Shown here piece by piece: positions 26,040 through 37,400 of a stretch of DNA of 64,000 nucleotides (the stretch's first letter is position 1; each line of letters begins with the position of its first letter). The notes beneath the pieces were generated by a model, which did no database searches, had not been told where the DNA came from, and was given only the letters and a program-made list of their open reading frames with translations. The stretch comes from Prevotella sp. MGM2 (GTDB lineage: Bacteria > Bacteroidota > Bacteroidia > Bacteroidales > Bacteroidaceae), in the NCBI RefSeq assembly GCF_002933955.1, contig NZ_BEWW01000291.1:1-64000 (forward strand), in the 5' to 3' direction. The position numbers and the translations under genes are program-made.

Positions 26040-28654
26040 TAGCTTGAATGATTTAGTATTTGGTATCTGAAACCATCAATTTTGCTAATCAACACTGTTA
26101 TAGAATCTCCAGAAGCCATTTCGTAATCTTGCACTCCTTCATTGTGATTATAAATTCCTTTCAATATGATCTTCTTTGAACCAGATCTTACTCTAAAAGT
26201 CACTATAGTAGCAAAGTCATCTGGAAGAGTGCTTAGACCAAATTGTTTAGCCACGGATGATTCCGTTGGGAGAGTTACTTCTGCACCGCTATAATCCGGC
26301 TGATTGTAATACATTAAAATAATATTATATTGCGAGAAATCAACAGTATAGGATCCACTCCCAAAAGTAAGCATTTTAGCTTTTGTGTTAATAAATGCAG
26401 GAGCTTTCAAAGCTGCGTTTGATTCTATGCCATAGTTTTTCGTACCACCGGTCACATTGATCAGCAAACCGTAATTGGCTTGATCAAATCCATAATACCC
26501 AAAAGTATTAGGAGCATTATTGACAATACGGCCAACTGCCGTGAAAGCGCCACCTGCGGAGCTCGGAATGACATCATTACCAAACATGACATATCCTTTA
26601 GCTCCTCCAACCTTAAAGAAATCTTTATAAATTGTAAGGGCAGCCCAACTTGCTTGTGAATTAGATCTAGGCTCTGAATCACTGGAGCTCTCTACCCCAA
26701 TACATCCAGATGAAATTTTGAACCCTGCAATACTACCAGATGTCGCAACAATCTTTCCTTCTACGGTTAGATTACCATTATCATCCCAAAATAGATGGTT
26801 GGATGCTAAATATCCTGATCCGTCTGTAAGTAAAGCCCATTTTCCTTCACATTGAATAGATGCAGTAGATATAGTGCCAGCAGTAATATTGTTTGCGCTA
26901 ATCTTAGCATCAACATTAAGATTGCCGTCCGCATCCCAATTGATCTTACCACCAGCCAATGCGCCAGAACCATCGTTCTCAAAACGCCACTTATAGCCAC
27001 GCAATCCTGTAGGACCAAGAGTGATTTCTCCAGTGTTTGTATATCCAGAAGTTGCAGCAGTACCAGTGTAGAGGGTCGCGTGATCGAAGTTCCAGCCGGC
27101 AATATGACTGACACCATTACTTTTAATCTTGAAAATGCGTTTGCCATTCAAATCGTATGCAGCAAGGTCCGCACTATCAGCTTTAACCTTCAAGTAAATG
27201 CCACCATAGGAATCTATAAAGTTTTCCAATGATGCAGCAGACCTGGAATTGAACTGGGAATTTGCCGCAGCAGACATATATAGCCCAGTGTTTGCGTCAT
27301 CTGACACAAGAGTTATCTTATCCGTAGAGAAGCGGCTTTCATTAAGTTTCCACCCCACAATCTCACCGCCATTGTCAGCAGCAGAGAATGTGATTTTGCC
27401 TCCCATAAACGACACGTCTCCATTTGCGTCAATATACCATTTGATACCACGCAAACCATTAGAGCCAATTGTTATGCCATTCGTAGCATATCCCTTAATA
27501 GTATTATTCTTATCACCAGACCAAATTGCTTCTGTATCGAAGTTCCAGCCGGCAATACAATTGGTAGAACCAGCGGAAAAAACTAAATTATCCCCACCTG
27601 TTCCATACGCTACAAAGCCAAAATTATTGCTGGAGCTATAATATAATGCGGCGCCGCCATATCCACGCATCCACCCCCAATGGTCATCTCCCCATTCACT
27701 GTCGGGTTCAAGTTTGCTCACGTTTGCAATAGCAATATATTTCCGGGCAGCAGATATTCCAATAGGAATATTATAAATACGCCCCTCTTCAATGGTCCAT
27801 CCACCTATAGAGCCTTCCTGAGATGTGATTTTCCCTTTGAACTCGGCGTCACCGTTTGCATAAAATCTCACATTCTCCATCGCAAAACTGGCTTCACCGT
27901 TTTCTCCGATACTCCATATAGCGTCTCCTTCTGCATTGATAGCGCGAATTACACCATTGCTGAGAATTTGAAGCCTACCTTCTTTGCTGGAGATACCATA
28001 AGAGTCAATACTCCATCCACCAATCATTCCCCCATCTCCATTTAGATGAAAGATTTCTTGGCTTTTTAGATAACCATAAATACCATTGCTGCTCTCACCT
28101 GAAGCAAGCAAATCTGGGCCGATGTACACGCCTGTCAATGCTCCTTCTTTCCATGTTGGCTGAGTGCCAGAAGTGTCAAGAACGGCCTCTTTCTTACCAA
28201 CGAACAGCTTGGGGGTCATTATATAGGTGCCACCAACTTTGGTTTTAGTGCCCTCCCAATCCTGAATCCAATCAAGCATGGTCGATTCACGTACTACATT
28301 GAAAGAGAATTGTACTTCGGTTGTATAATTGAAACCGTCTTGTGTGGTAATTTGGAATTTCACATAACCGTCTAAAATAGTATTAGCGAGTTTAGTTATC
28401 GCAAAGGGCAGCGTTGTAACCTCTTGAAATGACCAACTTACGGAAATTCCAGCAGAAGAATATACAACTTGACGTACTTTGAATGGCACTATTTTGGTTC
28501 CACGTTTAACCGTAATAGTGCCTTTTGCATTGGTTAGATTGGGGTTTGAGCCATCAAAATCAGCAGAAATAGAACACGAAGACGGAGTGAGCAATACTGT
28601 ATAAGCATCGTTCACCGGACTAAGTGTGATTTCTCCTTTTGCTATTGTGCCCAT
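26039..28654 (-). CDS. Repetitive tail fibre protein with GGW/AGWNFD repeats
   Basis: An 871-residue fibre. After an N-terminal beta domain of about 150 residues, a recurring unit around Gly-Trp appears at least five times: GGWSIDSYGIS, GGWTIEEGRIY, AGWNFDTEAIW, GWKLNESRF, AGWNFDHATLYTG. Each is followed by a Gly-rich turn such as TIGSNGLRGIKW or LGPTGLRGYKW. The C-terminal 200 residues look like a distinct tip. This fits a trimeric beta-fibre. The ATG at 28654 is preceded by the CTATTCTT late motif 20 bases upstream, so the gene probably starts a transcript. Confidence 0.75.
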   Translation of the reverse strand: MGTIAKGEITLSPVNDAYTVLLTPSSCSISADFDGSNPNLTNAKGTITVKRGTKIVPFKVRQVVYSSAGISVSWSFQEVTTLPFAITKLANTILDGYVKFQITTQDGFNYTTEVQFSFNVVRESTMLDWIQDWEGTKTKVGGTYIMTPKLFVGKKEAVLDTSGTQPTWKEGALTGVYIGPDLLASGESSNGIYGYLKSQEIFHLNGDGGMIGGWSIDSYGISSKEGRLQILSNGVIRAINAEGDAIWSIGENGEASFAMENVRFYANGDAEFKGKITSQEGSIGGWTIEEGRIYNIPIGISAARKYIAIANVSKLEPDSEWGDDHWGWMRGYGGAALYYSSSNNFGFVAYGTGGDNLVFSAGSTNCIAGWNFDTEAIWSGDKNNTIKGYATNGITIGSNGLRGIKWYIDANGDVSFMGGKITFSAADNGGEIVGWKLNESRFSTDKITLVSDDANTGLYMSAAANSQFNSRSAASLENFIDSYGGIYLKVKADSADLAAYDLNGKRIFKIKSNGVSHIAGWNFDHATLYTGTAATSGYTNTGEITLGPTGLRGYKWRFENDGSGALAGGKINWDADGNLNVDAKISANNITAGTISTASIQCEGKWALLTDGSGYLASNHLFWDDNGNLTVEGKIVATSGSIAGFKISSGCIGVESSSDSEPRSNSQASWAALTIYKDFFKVGGAKGYVMFGNDVIPSSAGGAFTAVGRIVNNAPNTFGYYGFDQANYGLLINVTGGTKNYGIESNAALKAPAFINTKAKMLTFGSGSYTVDFSQYNIILMYYNQPDYSGAEVTLPTESSVAKQFGLSTLPDDFATIVTFRVRSGSKKIILKGIYNHNEGVQDYEMASGDSITVLISKIDGFRYQILNHSS

Positions 28655-28673
28655 TGTACTTTAAGTCTTTATG

Positions 28674-28681
28674 AAGAATAG
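28674..28681 (-). promoter_or_regulatory. CTATTCTT late motif before the repetitive fibre gene
   Basis: CTATTCTT on the minus strand ends 19 bases before the ATG at 28654 and is followed by CATAAAGAC. It matches the sites before portal, protease and tape measure genes. Confidence 0.5.
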
Positions 28682-28716
28682 TCAAAACGCTCATGGCATG
28701 GTGTCAAAACCAAGCT

Positions 28717-29370
28717 TTATTCTGCATTTTTAAGCTGAAGAATTTCAGGGTAATCAGCGCAAACATCAAATGCCCTAAGAGCTTCAACTGTACTACATTT
28801 ATCTATTTGCGCCAAATGCTGTGCGGTAACATTATAACATTCATGTGCATACAATTCAAGCTGCGACAAGATTTCCAGAGCAACATCAACATTTACATTG
28901 ACACTATGGCTTCCAAACCATAAACAAGTAGTGCTACGCTTGGCCTTCTTCTCAATGGTTATAGAATTGACCAACCCAACTCTGGTTGCCTTATCAAGCC
29001 AAAGGGCAAGACCGTCAAAATAAAAGAGATTGACCTTTTCGCTATTGTCATAACCTTGTATCTGCATTTTCCGAATCGCTTTCCATGCCTCAACGTCATT
29101 TTCGGACTGGAAGAATCGCAAAATTGATTCCAGTTCTTCAGTGGTCGCCTCCGCGATATGAGCTGAATCTACGGCATCAAGAAATGCAGATATAGAACGG
29201 TCGGCCAACACCAATCGTTCCGTGATAGCCTGAAAGTGCTCATCCTGATTTTCTGTCAGTTGCTTCATTTCTGATACCTGAAGATTGAGCCACACTATCC
29301 AGTGTCCCTTTTTATGCCCGCCATTATTGATAGTGGCCGGTCGTGTATTGAATTTGCAAATCTGTTTCAT
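28717..29370 (-). CDS. DUF4376-like tail fibre-associated protein
   Basis: A 217-residue protein. The C-terminal segment (LELYAHECYNVTAQHLAQI, then AFDVCADYPEIL) resembles DUF4376, found in fibre-associated or assembly proteins of many phages and prophages. FDGLALWLDKATRVGLVNSI in the centre matches related Bacteroidota phage proteins. The gene lies between the reverse transcriptase and a fibre gene. It may be a fibre chaperone or linker for the DGR-diversified adhesin. Confidence 0.65.
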   Translation of the reverse strand: MKQICKFNTRPATINNGGHKKGHWIVWLNLQVSEMKQLTENQDEHFQAITERLVLADRSISAFLDAVDSAHIAEATTEELESILRFFQSENDVEAWKAIRKMQIQGYDNSEKVNLFYFDGLALWLDKATRVGLVNSITIEKKAKRSTTCLWFGSHSVNVNVDVALEILSQLELYAHECYNVTAQHLAQIDKCSTVEALRAFDVCADYPEILQLKNAE

Positions 29371-29381
29371 AATATATTCTT

Positions 29382-30863
29382 CTATCTAATAATAGTCTTC
29401 CATTGTTTCCTCAAGGTAACTTTAGAGACATTTCTGTCGATTTTGAAATACCTCTTAAACTCTTGGGAGTAAATAAGCGGTTGCATGGCTTTACGACGGA
29501 TTCGATAAATTTGCCGATATTTACAGAAACCCAGATATGAGTTGAGGGTCGCAAGAATATGGTCAAGGTCAGCTGAAGTAATTTCTTTTGCTGGTTGTTT
29601 CATAAATTCAGCAATTTCCTTGGCTTTATTAGTGAATCGCCCAATAGTTCTGTTACTCAAATACAATCGGCCATTCTTGATATATGTGCCAACAAATAGC
29701 ACTCCATGACTGGCCGGCTGGAAATATCGTTTGTCCTTATGGATTACCAAGTCCATAGATTTTATCTTAATTTCAGCAGCATGTATCAACCACTTCAATG
29801 CTTCTTTATCATTGCAAACCAAGATGAAATCATCCACAAAACGATGATAAGCAGCCCTGATGCCTCTTGCTCTCAGTTTTTTCACGCAATCCACCATAAA
29901 GGCATCGAAATCGGCCATAAAGAAATTGGCAAATAATTGAGTGGTAAGATTCCCGATTGGGGCACCACGCCCCTCTCCAGTCCGGAACAATGATTTGTTA
30001 TGAGCCAATCCAGCCCAATCTTTTGGGTCTGAATTAAATACACAGTTCAATTCAGGACGGTGCATCACAACCACATCCAGTAGCCATATCAGAAGATTCT
30101 TGAAATCACCATGATATTCGTCTTGTGCAAAATCAATCAAATTATCGCACATACGGCGCTGGGGTAATGACATGAAAAAGCCTACCAAGTCTCCTCTGAA
30201 CAAGTAGGCCTCCATACCATAATCGAAGGTGACTTCTTTGATTGCTTCAAACACCCCATCAACTGCCGATTTAGTCCCAAACCCAACTCGACAGTTATGA
30301 GTTACATTACCGATATTTTCATTGAGTTCTTCAAAATGAGGCACCAACCGCATACAAATCCAGTGATGAATGATACGGTCTCTGAAGGCTGCTGCAAATA
30401 CTTCTCGAAGTTTAGGAAATCTTACAAGGAAACAGGTAGAGGTCCCTGGCTTGTAGGTTCTCTCTATCAGTTCCGTTGTAAGTAAGTCCAAGTCTTCGTT
30501 AGCGATGGGAATGTAATCTTGGAATTGTTGACTGGAAGTCTTGCCTCGACAGCAGTCTTCATACGCTTCCTGTAAAGATTCCCTTAATCGAAGCCAAGCC
30601 TTTGTCGGATGAGCTACAGCAGGGCGAACCACGTTAGTGTTGTACTTGTTGTTGTTGTTGCTGTTACCACTGTTGAAGTTCACGTTCCACGAGTTGTTGG
30701 CACTGTACTCAGTGGATGACCAGTGGTTGCCTGTGCTGTTTATATGCGGCTGTGCAGCTTCGTAACTCCGAACATAGTTCGTACCATGAAACGGAGTCAG
30801 CCGCCCATATCCGAGCAAAGCTCTAAGCTCTCTTCCGATGTTACAGCTATTAGGCTTCGTCAT
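29382..30863 (-). CDS. DGR reverse transcriptase with template repeat inside the reading frame
   Basis: A 493-residue frame. Residues from about 95 onward form a retron/DGR-type reverse transcriptase: RLRESLQEAYEDCCRGK, the Asp motif YLFRGDLVGFF, the DGR-type GAPIGNLTTQLFANFFM (usual form IGNLTSQ), and active site FVDDF in place of the common YVDDF. The first 90 residues contain the translated TR, full of Asn (AAC). The ATG at 30863 overlaps the Avd-like gene stop by 14 bases; a GTG start inside the TR is possible. The enzyme copies TR RNA with errors at adenines and delivers cDNA to the VR of the target gene. Confidence 0.95.
   Translation of the reverse strand: MTKPNSCNIGRELRALLGYGRLTPFHGTNYVRSYEAAQPHINSTGNHWSSTEYSANNSWNVNFNSGNSNNNNKYNTNVVRPAVAHPTKAWLRLRESLQEAYEDCCRGKTSSQQFQDYIPIANEDLDLLTTELIERTYKPGTSTCFLVRFPKLREVFAAAFRDRIIHHWICMRLVPHFEELNENIGNVTHNCRVGFGTKSAVDGVFEAIKEVTFDYGMEAYLFRGDLVGFFMSLPQRRMCDNLIDFAQDEYHGDFKNLLIWLLDVVVMHRPELNCVFNSDPKDWAGLAHNKSLFRTGEGRGAPIGNLTTQLFANFFMADFDAFMVDCVKKLRARGIRAAYHRFVDDFILVCNDKEALKWLIHAAEIKIKSMDLVIHKDKRYFQPASHGVLFVGTYIKNGRLYLSNRTIGRFTNKAKEIAEFMKQPAKEITSADLDHILATLNSYLGFCKYRQIYRIRRKAMQPLIYSQEFKRYFKIDRNVSKVTLRKQWKTIIR
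30613..30741 (-). repeat. DGR template repeat (TR)
   Basis: A 129-bp repeat aligned without gaps to the VR at 31444-31572 (offset 831 bp). I count 17 differences and all are at A on the coding strand of TR. The first 21 bases at the low-coordinate end (30613-30633) are identical in both copies and GC-rich, as expected of the IMH-type boundary. The TR holds 14 AAC codons, 11 of which are changed in the VR; AAC cannot become a stop by A substitution. Confidence 0.97.
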
Positions 30864-31365
30864 CGGAACCCTGGCTTTGTATTAGTGAGCCACGCCATGC
30901 TACAAGTTGACGTATCACTGCGTCAAAGGACGCAATAAGCTGCTTGTGCTTCGTAGCGCTAACGAGACCGGACATACAATTGAGCGTAATTTTAATCACA
31001 CTCATTAAAGAAATAGCTTCTTCAAGTGCATTTTGTTTAAGAAAATCATCTTGATGATTATATGCTGCCGCAGTCCAGCGAATCATATCCGTAAAATTTT
31101 GGAGTAAGATGTCAGATACTTTTACAGTTTTCTTGGGCATCAATTGCACAATCTCTATGATAAGCCTCATAGAAGCGTGCAATGACCTGTAAATAGGTGT
31201 ATTCTGAAATCCAGTAGCCTTCTTACGGGCTTCTCTTTTATTGCGACGGGCACGATTTATTTCATCATTGGAAAGCACAACAGAGTCATCAGGTTCGCTA
31301 AAAGGCGAACTATCAAACAAGTCACACACTTCCTCATAAGTCATAGATTTTCCATTTATATCCAT
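30850..31365 (-). CDS. Avd-like DGR accessory protein
   Basis: A 171-residue protein. From about residue 50 it is all helical (RSLHASMRLIIEIVQLMP, then DILLQNFTDMIRWTAAAYN, then EAISLMSVIKITLNCM, then IASFDAVIRQLVAWR), which fits the four-helix bundle of Avd, the pentameric accessory protein that binds TR RNA and reverse transcriptase. A 50-residue Arg/Lys- and acidic-rich N-terminal extension is not typical. Position between target gene and TR/RT matches the canonical DGR order. It overlaps the RT frame by 14 bases. Confidence 0.8.
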   Translation of the reverse strand: MDINGKSMTYEEVCDLFDSSPFSEPDDSVVLSNDEINRARRNKREARKKATGFQNTPIYRSLHASMRLIIEIVQLMPKKTVKVSDILLQNFTDMIRWTAAAYNHQDDFLKQNALEEAISLMSVIKITLNCMSGLVSATKHKQLIASFDAVIRQLVAWRGSLIQSQGSDDEA

Positions 31366-31392
31366 ATTTTTTAGTTTTATTTAACGGTTATA

Positions 31393-31417
31393 GGCGAGCT
31401 GCTTTAAGCAGCTCGCC
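31393..31417. other. Inverted repeat just after the VR (DGR target hairpin)
   Basis: A perfect 10-bp stem GGCGAGCTGC / GCAGCTCGCC with a 5-base loop lies 27 bp beyond the VR boundary and 8 bp after the target gene stop. In phage BPP-1 a hairpin/cruciform at this location is needed for efficient retrohoming (established for that system). No U-tract follows, so a terminator is less likely. Confidence 0.75.
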
Positions 31418-31424
31418 AGGAAGA

Positions 31425-34400
31425 TTAAAGAAAAAACTGATAGGCTACAGCAGGGCGAACCACGATAGTGCCGTACTTGTGGCCGTTGTAGCTGCCACCA
31501 CTGCCGAAGCTCACGTTCCACGAGTTGCCGGCACTGTACTCAGTGGATGACCAGTGGTAGCCTGTGCTGTGCTGGGTGAACGGAGATGCACCGTTAGCAA
31601 CCAAAGCCCTCCATAGAATCATTGAGTAGATTGGCTTCTCAGCTTCCACTAATGAATGGAAATATCGATTGATAGCAGCTATCTCAAGCCCAGTGTAATT
31701 GCCATATTCCACGTGTGATGGATTGACATTAGATTTAATTTCATTGGGCTCCGAAGAATTGATTGCCGCTAAAATCATATCGTCAATTACACTCTTAGCC
31801 GGGCTGGTGCCTTGGCCTTCTTGATAGGTCTCATTCATACCTCCAGTTCTGGATTTCGCAAAGAAACTATACTGGCGATACAATTCGCCACAAGCCGGTA
31901 AATACCAGTTCCCAGAAGCATATTGAGGATCAAGTTGCTCTCCTTCCTTCACTGTAGGCTGATAGAGATAACATCCATATCCTGCTGGATAGAGAAACTG
32001 TTGGTATTTCGTTAAGTTATTATTGGCTTTATGAAGTATTTCCATTGCGTTGGCTAACTCCTTCACTGTAGTTGGAATACCAGACAATTGATGTTCATTA
32101 CCATCATCATCGGTAAAATAAATACCTACAGACTCATTTTCATCTGAAAGCAAATATGCGTTGATGATTTGATTCGCATGGCGTACAATTGCTTGCGTTT
32201 TTTGTTTTCCCTGCCAATCAACTACACAGCCTGATGCTTCAGAATAATCTTTGAACCCATCATCTTCGTTGATGTCAAGATAGTTGCCGATTGTCTGATA
32301 GTCATTATTAGGTCCACCTGTCAAGCCACGGGTTGTAATATTGACAATACCTGGCAAATCGAAAATACTGGAGATACCAGTAGCCGCACTAATTTCACTT
32401 TGTATGCTACCATGTCCGTTTGTATCACTACTCGGATAAAGCCCCCAAACGGAACTTCCAGCATTGATGAAACCACTTTCGCTTTTGAATGGAATATTTT
32501 CTTTAGCGTCAACACTAATTTGATAACCCACAAGTTTCCTTGTTTCCTTAAAAGATTCTGTCGGCTTATTATAACCAGTAAAAATAGTAGGCTCTGCTTC
32601 ATTGTCGCCTTGCCACATTTCGTCAAGTTTATAAACAATACCAACCAATGTCTTATCTTTCATGTATTGATCATCGAATGTACCGTCTGCATAAGCAAAG
32701 TCTCCAATTTTAGGTACTCGCCGATAGAATCCAACCTGAAACTCTGCGGTTAAGATAGTGCCAGTAGTTTTTGTAAGCTCACACTGCGCCAAATAGCGCA
32801 TGTCCGTACCACTCTCATCTAATTTGACTACTTGTAAAATACCATTTGCGGGGTCAACAAAAGTACCATAAGGCTTAGCGCTATCATCAATGCCCCATTT
32901 GATAGCCAGTTTCCCATCTTTGAGAGCGACATCATTACCGGTAGAAGGAGAGCATACCAATTTATACTGGTATATTCCTGTTTCAGCTATGTACGTTGGA
33001 CCATTAACAGAAATACTGTTAATGGCACGCTTTGTGTAATTGATAAACAACTTATTGGCAGCATCGTCAATGTTCCCATAAGTATTTGCCAATGCCAATT
33101 TATTATCGAATGACAAATTACCACTCAAGCTAATACTACCAGTCAAATTGGCTTCTAATTGCTGCAACCACATCATAGCATCTACAGCAAACCCTGTCCA
33201 TAATACATTATCAATCTCAACAAGATTGAGATTTTTAGCTTGTGTATAAGCAAGTTGTATAAGTGATTGTGTCTGTTGCTGAATCTGATGTTCCCCGATA
33301 ATACGCAGTGTCCGCAGGTTTTCCATTCCTTCAACCAGCATACTTGCAAGATTAGGCTGACCATCAACAGTAATAGCGTTGACAGTGCCCGGCAACTCCA
33401 CTTCAGTCAGTGTTGATGTTTTAGGGAGTGTTACACTGGTGTATGATGAACCGCTCAGTAACAACGATTGTAGGCGTGGCAAATCCGCAGAGAATGTACC
33501 AGAGAACGCTGACGCATGAGTGAAATCTATTTCTTCAAGGTTACGACAATTTGATATGACGATTCCTCGTGGATGAAATTCTATTGGAACTCCGTTTGCT
33601 GACCAACACTCTAATTTTCTCAGTCGTCTTCCGGTTATATTTACATTACCATCTTCTCCGCATGGAAGCGCACCAAGATTACCAATACTCTTAGCATAGT
33701 GCATCCAGCGCAGTGTAAACTGAGTATTGGAGTCAGTGTTGACAATGAAGCGTACAGTCTCTCCAGGAGCACAGAGGTAAGGCTCGCTACCTTGATTAAC
33801 CCACTCTCCATCTTTTTTGGCATACAATGCTGCCATGCTGCCACCAATCGCCAACTTCGGATAAATATACTGGTAAGCGGTGTATTCTATGTCGTATGTG
33901 GGTGACTGTCCCTGCTGGTTATTCACGGAACGGAAACTGAGGGTGCCATCACCACCTGTCTCATACTCACACCATGACATTAGCATCGGTAAACGCTGAT
34001 TCATAAACTGCTTCTCGCACTCCAACTGGTCTCCTACAGCCTGTGTGATTGGGTCTTGACTCACATCGATAAGCCCACTCATCAACTTCACCTGAGCAAC
34101 TTCGTAAAGCACTCGGCTCGTTTCATTATATGCCACAGCTGGGAAATATTCTTGAACCCAATAATAACGCTTCTGCATATATTCTTCTACACTTCCAGCA
34201 ATTTGAGCCATGAGGGTGAAGATGTCACGCATCATATTACGCATACGATCCGGATATGCACGCTCAATAAGAGTAAAGAGAATGTTGTTCTCACCATTCC
34301 AATAGTTGCTGCCATTGGCATCTTTAGTATGTTCCAACGCATAATACGGCTTAGTTTGACGACCTTGGTTATCGGTCTTCTTGATAGTATCAAGGTCGTC

Positions 34401-37400
34401 CTGCTTCCAACGAACCAATTTGTCAATTGCCGGATCAATCCACGGATATACGTTCTTGGTACGGTTATCCGTGCAAGCCTCCAGTTTGACAAATGACTGA
34501 TGAAATACAATATCAGTAATGTCGAGGTACGCAGAAGCGTGAGCAGCAAAATATGCGACACGAGCCTTAGAGAAAATGTCATTAAGCACATCCATATTTG
34601 ATGTCCCTAAAGTATTCATTGCCTCTTCAAGTGTCATATTTTGCTTGCCATCAACCGTATCAACACTGATGACGACCCCAGCAAGTTGTTCTGTAAGTTT
34701 AGGACTGCCGTAAGTATATGCACGGCCATCGCTTCCCCACGCTGTAGGAACCTTGACAATCTTCTCAAACTTAGCGGTTGCGGGGTTAAAGTAATACACA
34801 TTAAAGCGGTCTGAACCAGAATTGAAAATCCAATACTGATGGTCACGAACCAAATTGTCACTATCCGCAATCAATTGAGCTTCAGTGCCGGCATAAGGCT
34901 TCAACAAAGGCGAACATGCAAAAACAAAATTAGCAAAGTCTGCAAAATGAGTATAGAGGGTGTTTTCTGTACCCCCCTTTGCCTCATCCTCAATGCGTAG
35001 TACGCCCTTATCTGTTTCTCCACCATCATATTTGGAACCAATCTCAACTTCAAAAGCAAGTGTATCACTATTACCGCTCTTATAACAGTAGCCGTTTTTA
35101 ATATCACCGGTATTTATAGTTACGCTCTTGGCATAGATATTACCTTCCCATGCACCCTGTGTGTTTTTGCTGACAATCCAAGGCATTTGGAAAAGTGCTG
35201 CAATAGCACCATTATCGGCTCCAGAAACACAGAGATAGTCCGGGCTTTTCTTTTTATCGTAACCAAATGTTTTCTTATCGCCTTTACCGCTACCCCAAGT
35301 CTGGAAACCACAAAACACAGGATTACCATTACCTATTTGATAAAAAGCAAGGAACGGCTTTTCGTAACAACAAGCATGAGTGTTCTGAAGTACCGGACGG
35401 CCATCACTCCCATTATTAACAAGCGACTGCCAAAGCTCATCATAAGCCCAAATCGCGCCAAGCTTATGGCTTTGCATCGGAGAAGCATAGTTGCACTTAC
35501 CAACCAATTTGGTGATACCGCCACGACCCTCTTCCAACTCGTATTTGGAAGCATACACTTGACTTACCCCATCCAGTGAATTGAAATACGATATTTTTTT
35601 ATAGTATTTCCCATCCTCTGTATAGTGAGTCGGATCATTAGCATTATATTCATCAGCAGAAATCTCTTTATCATCTTCAAAACCATCAGAAATATTCCAC
35701 CAATAATACCCCTTAGCAGAAGTTCCCTGCCCCTTATCAGTCATGCCTGTAAACGTGCCTGAGTGCTTAGTGTCAAGACTTTCTGCATTGCCACGTTCAG
35801 TGTAAATACGGACATCAACAGCTACATTCTTCTGCTTGCTTTGATTTTCGCGAGAAGGGTAATGACCGCCTTCTGGAATACGACGAAGAATTGTGTTGAG
35901 TCCCATAGCATTACACAAATCATAACCAATCTCCGTACCATTAAAAATTGAATTGAAACGCTTGAACAATTTTTTATCTTCAATGGTTGGCATCCCAGCC
36001 ATGTAGTCATTCTGAATCTGAGTCGAACCAAGCTGCTGCCCTTTGTAAATGCGAACACCATAAATATCAATGTCAGCTTCATCTGAACCAATCACAATAT
36101 TCTGTGCGCCGGCCACGCCAATAGGAGTGAATCTATCCTCATCAGTATAGATGAATGAACGATTAGACTTACCGTTGACATAGATACGAACAAGGTTCAT
36201 ACCCTCACCACGCAAATTACGAATAATGTTAATTGCAATATGTTCACGAACTTCCTCTTGGTAGTGAGCATCGCAAATATCTTCCGTAAAATTATTACGA
36301 CTCAAGCAAACTACACGCGTAGGATAAAATTTCAATCCTGTATAAGCCTGGCTGAAAGGGGCTGAGGCGTCAATAATAGGCGCGTCACCCACAATATTCT
36401 TGGCTTTAAGGTCAAACTCAATAGTAATGGATCCCTCTACACCGTTAATATTCTGACCAGTATTCTCATTAAACAATTCATACGGTACAGTCAAACGATT
36501 GCCGGCACCAATACTAAGAATCGGGACATTAACTTGCGCTCCGGTAGAATCTGATTCCAGATTACTAAGCCAACCTGTATTAGTGTCTTTCGGATTAGAC
36601 AACAAGTCACTCAACTCATACTCGACCTCATCAATAACAATGCTTTGCTTTTCTGCTGAAATTACAACATTCGCCCCCTTAGTAGGCGCAAAGTTTTCTG
36701 AATTATCAACAGTAAAATTGATATTGTTACCAAATGTTACGCCTGCTGCATTGGTAAACACAGCCTGAGCATGAATTATATTCGGTTGTTCCTCGCCTTC
36801 ATACTCCATAGAGAAGTTCTCATCAAAGGCATATTCCTCACCATTAACACACACCTGGCTCTTTTGAATATATGCTTGACCTGTATCTCTATCTTGCAGA
36901 GTTATATTCAATTTGGTTTCGCTTTGGGCCGGATTGTAAATAGCATAGCGGAATATGGTAACACGAGTCCAGTTCTGAAACTCTTCCATAATATCCGTAA
37001 CTGCCAGAATAGGTGTTGTCGAAGTATCTCCTTCTGGAATATAGATAAATTGGAACTCTTGATGTTCTGTCTCTGCGGTATAGCCCTCACCAAAAGCAAT
37101 CCATGCCTCTGCCTTTACTGCCCCACGCACTAACGTAAACTCAGCCTGACTAAGAACTGCACCATAAGTGTTATCGATATAAGTGGCGGTGCCCAGTGTA
37201 TAGTTTTTCGTGTAACCGTTAATTTTAATACGAAGCTGCTTCTGTACACTACCGGAAATACGGAAGGGTAACTGTACACTCGCGCCTTGATAAGCAGTTG
37301 CAATAGAGCCTTCGTAGTTTGCAGCAACATTAGAATACACGATTGTCATTGTAACAGGACTGGCAGAAATTCCACTGGTTTCACCAGTCGCAACCAAGCG

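Noticed and set aside
31393-31417. Hairpin as an ordinary terminator
   Set aside because: No U-tract follows on the minus strand, and its location just past the VR fits DGR target recognition better.
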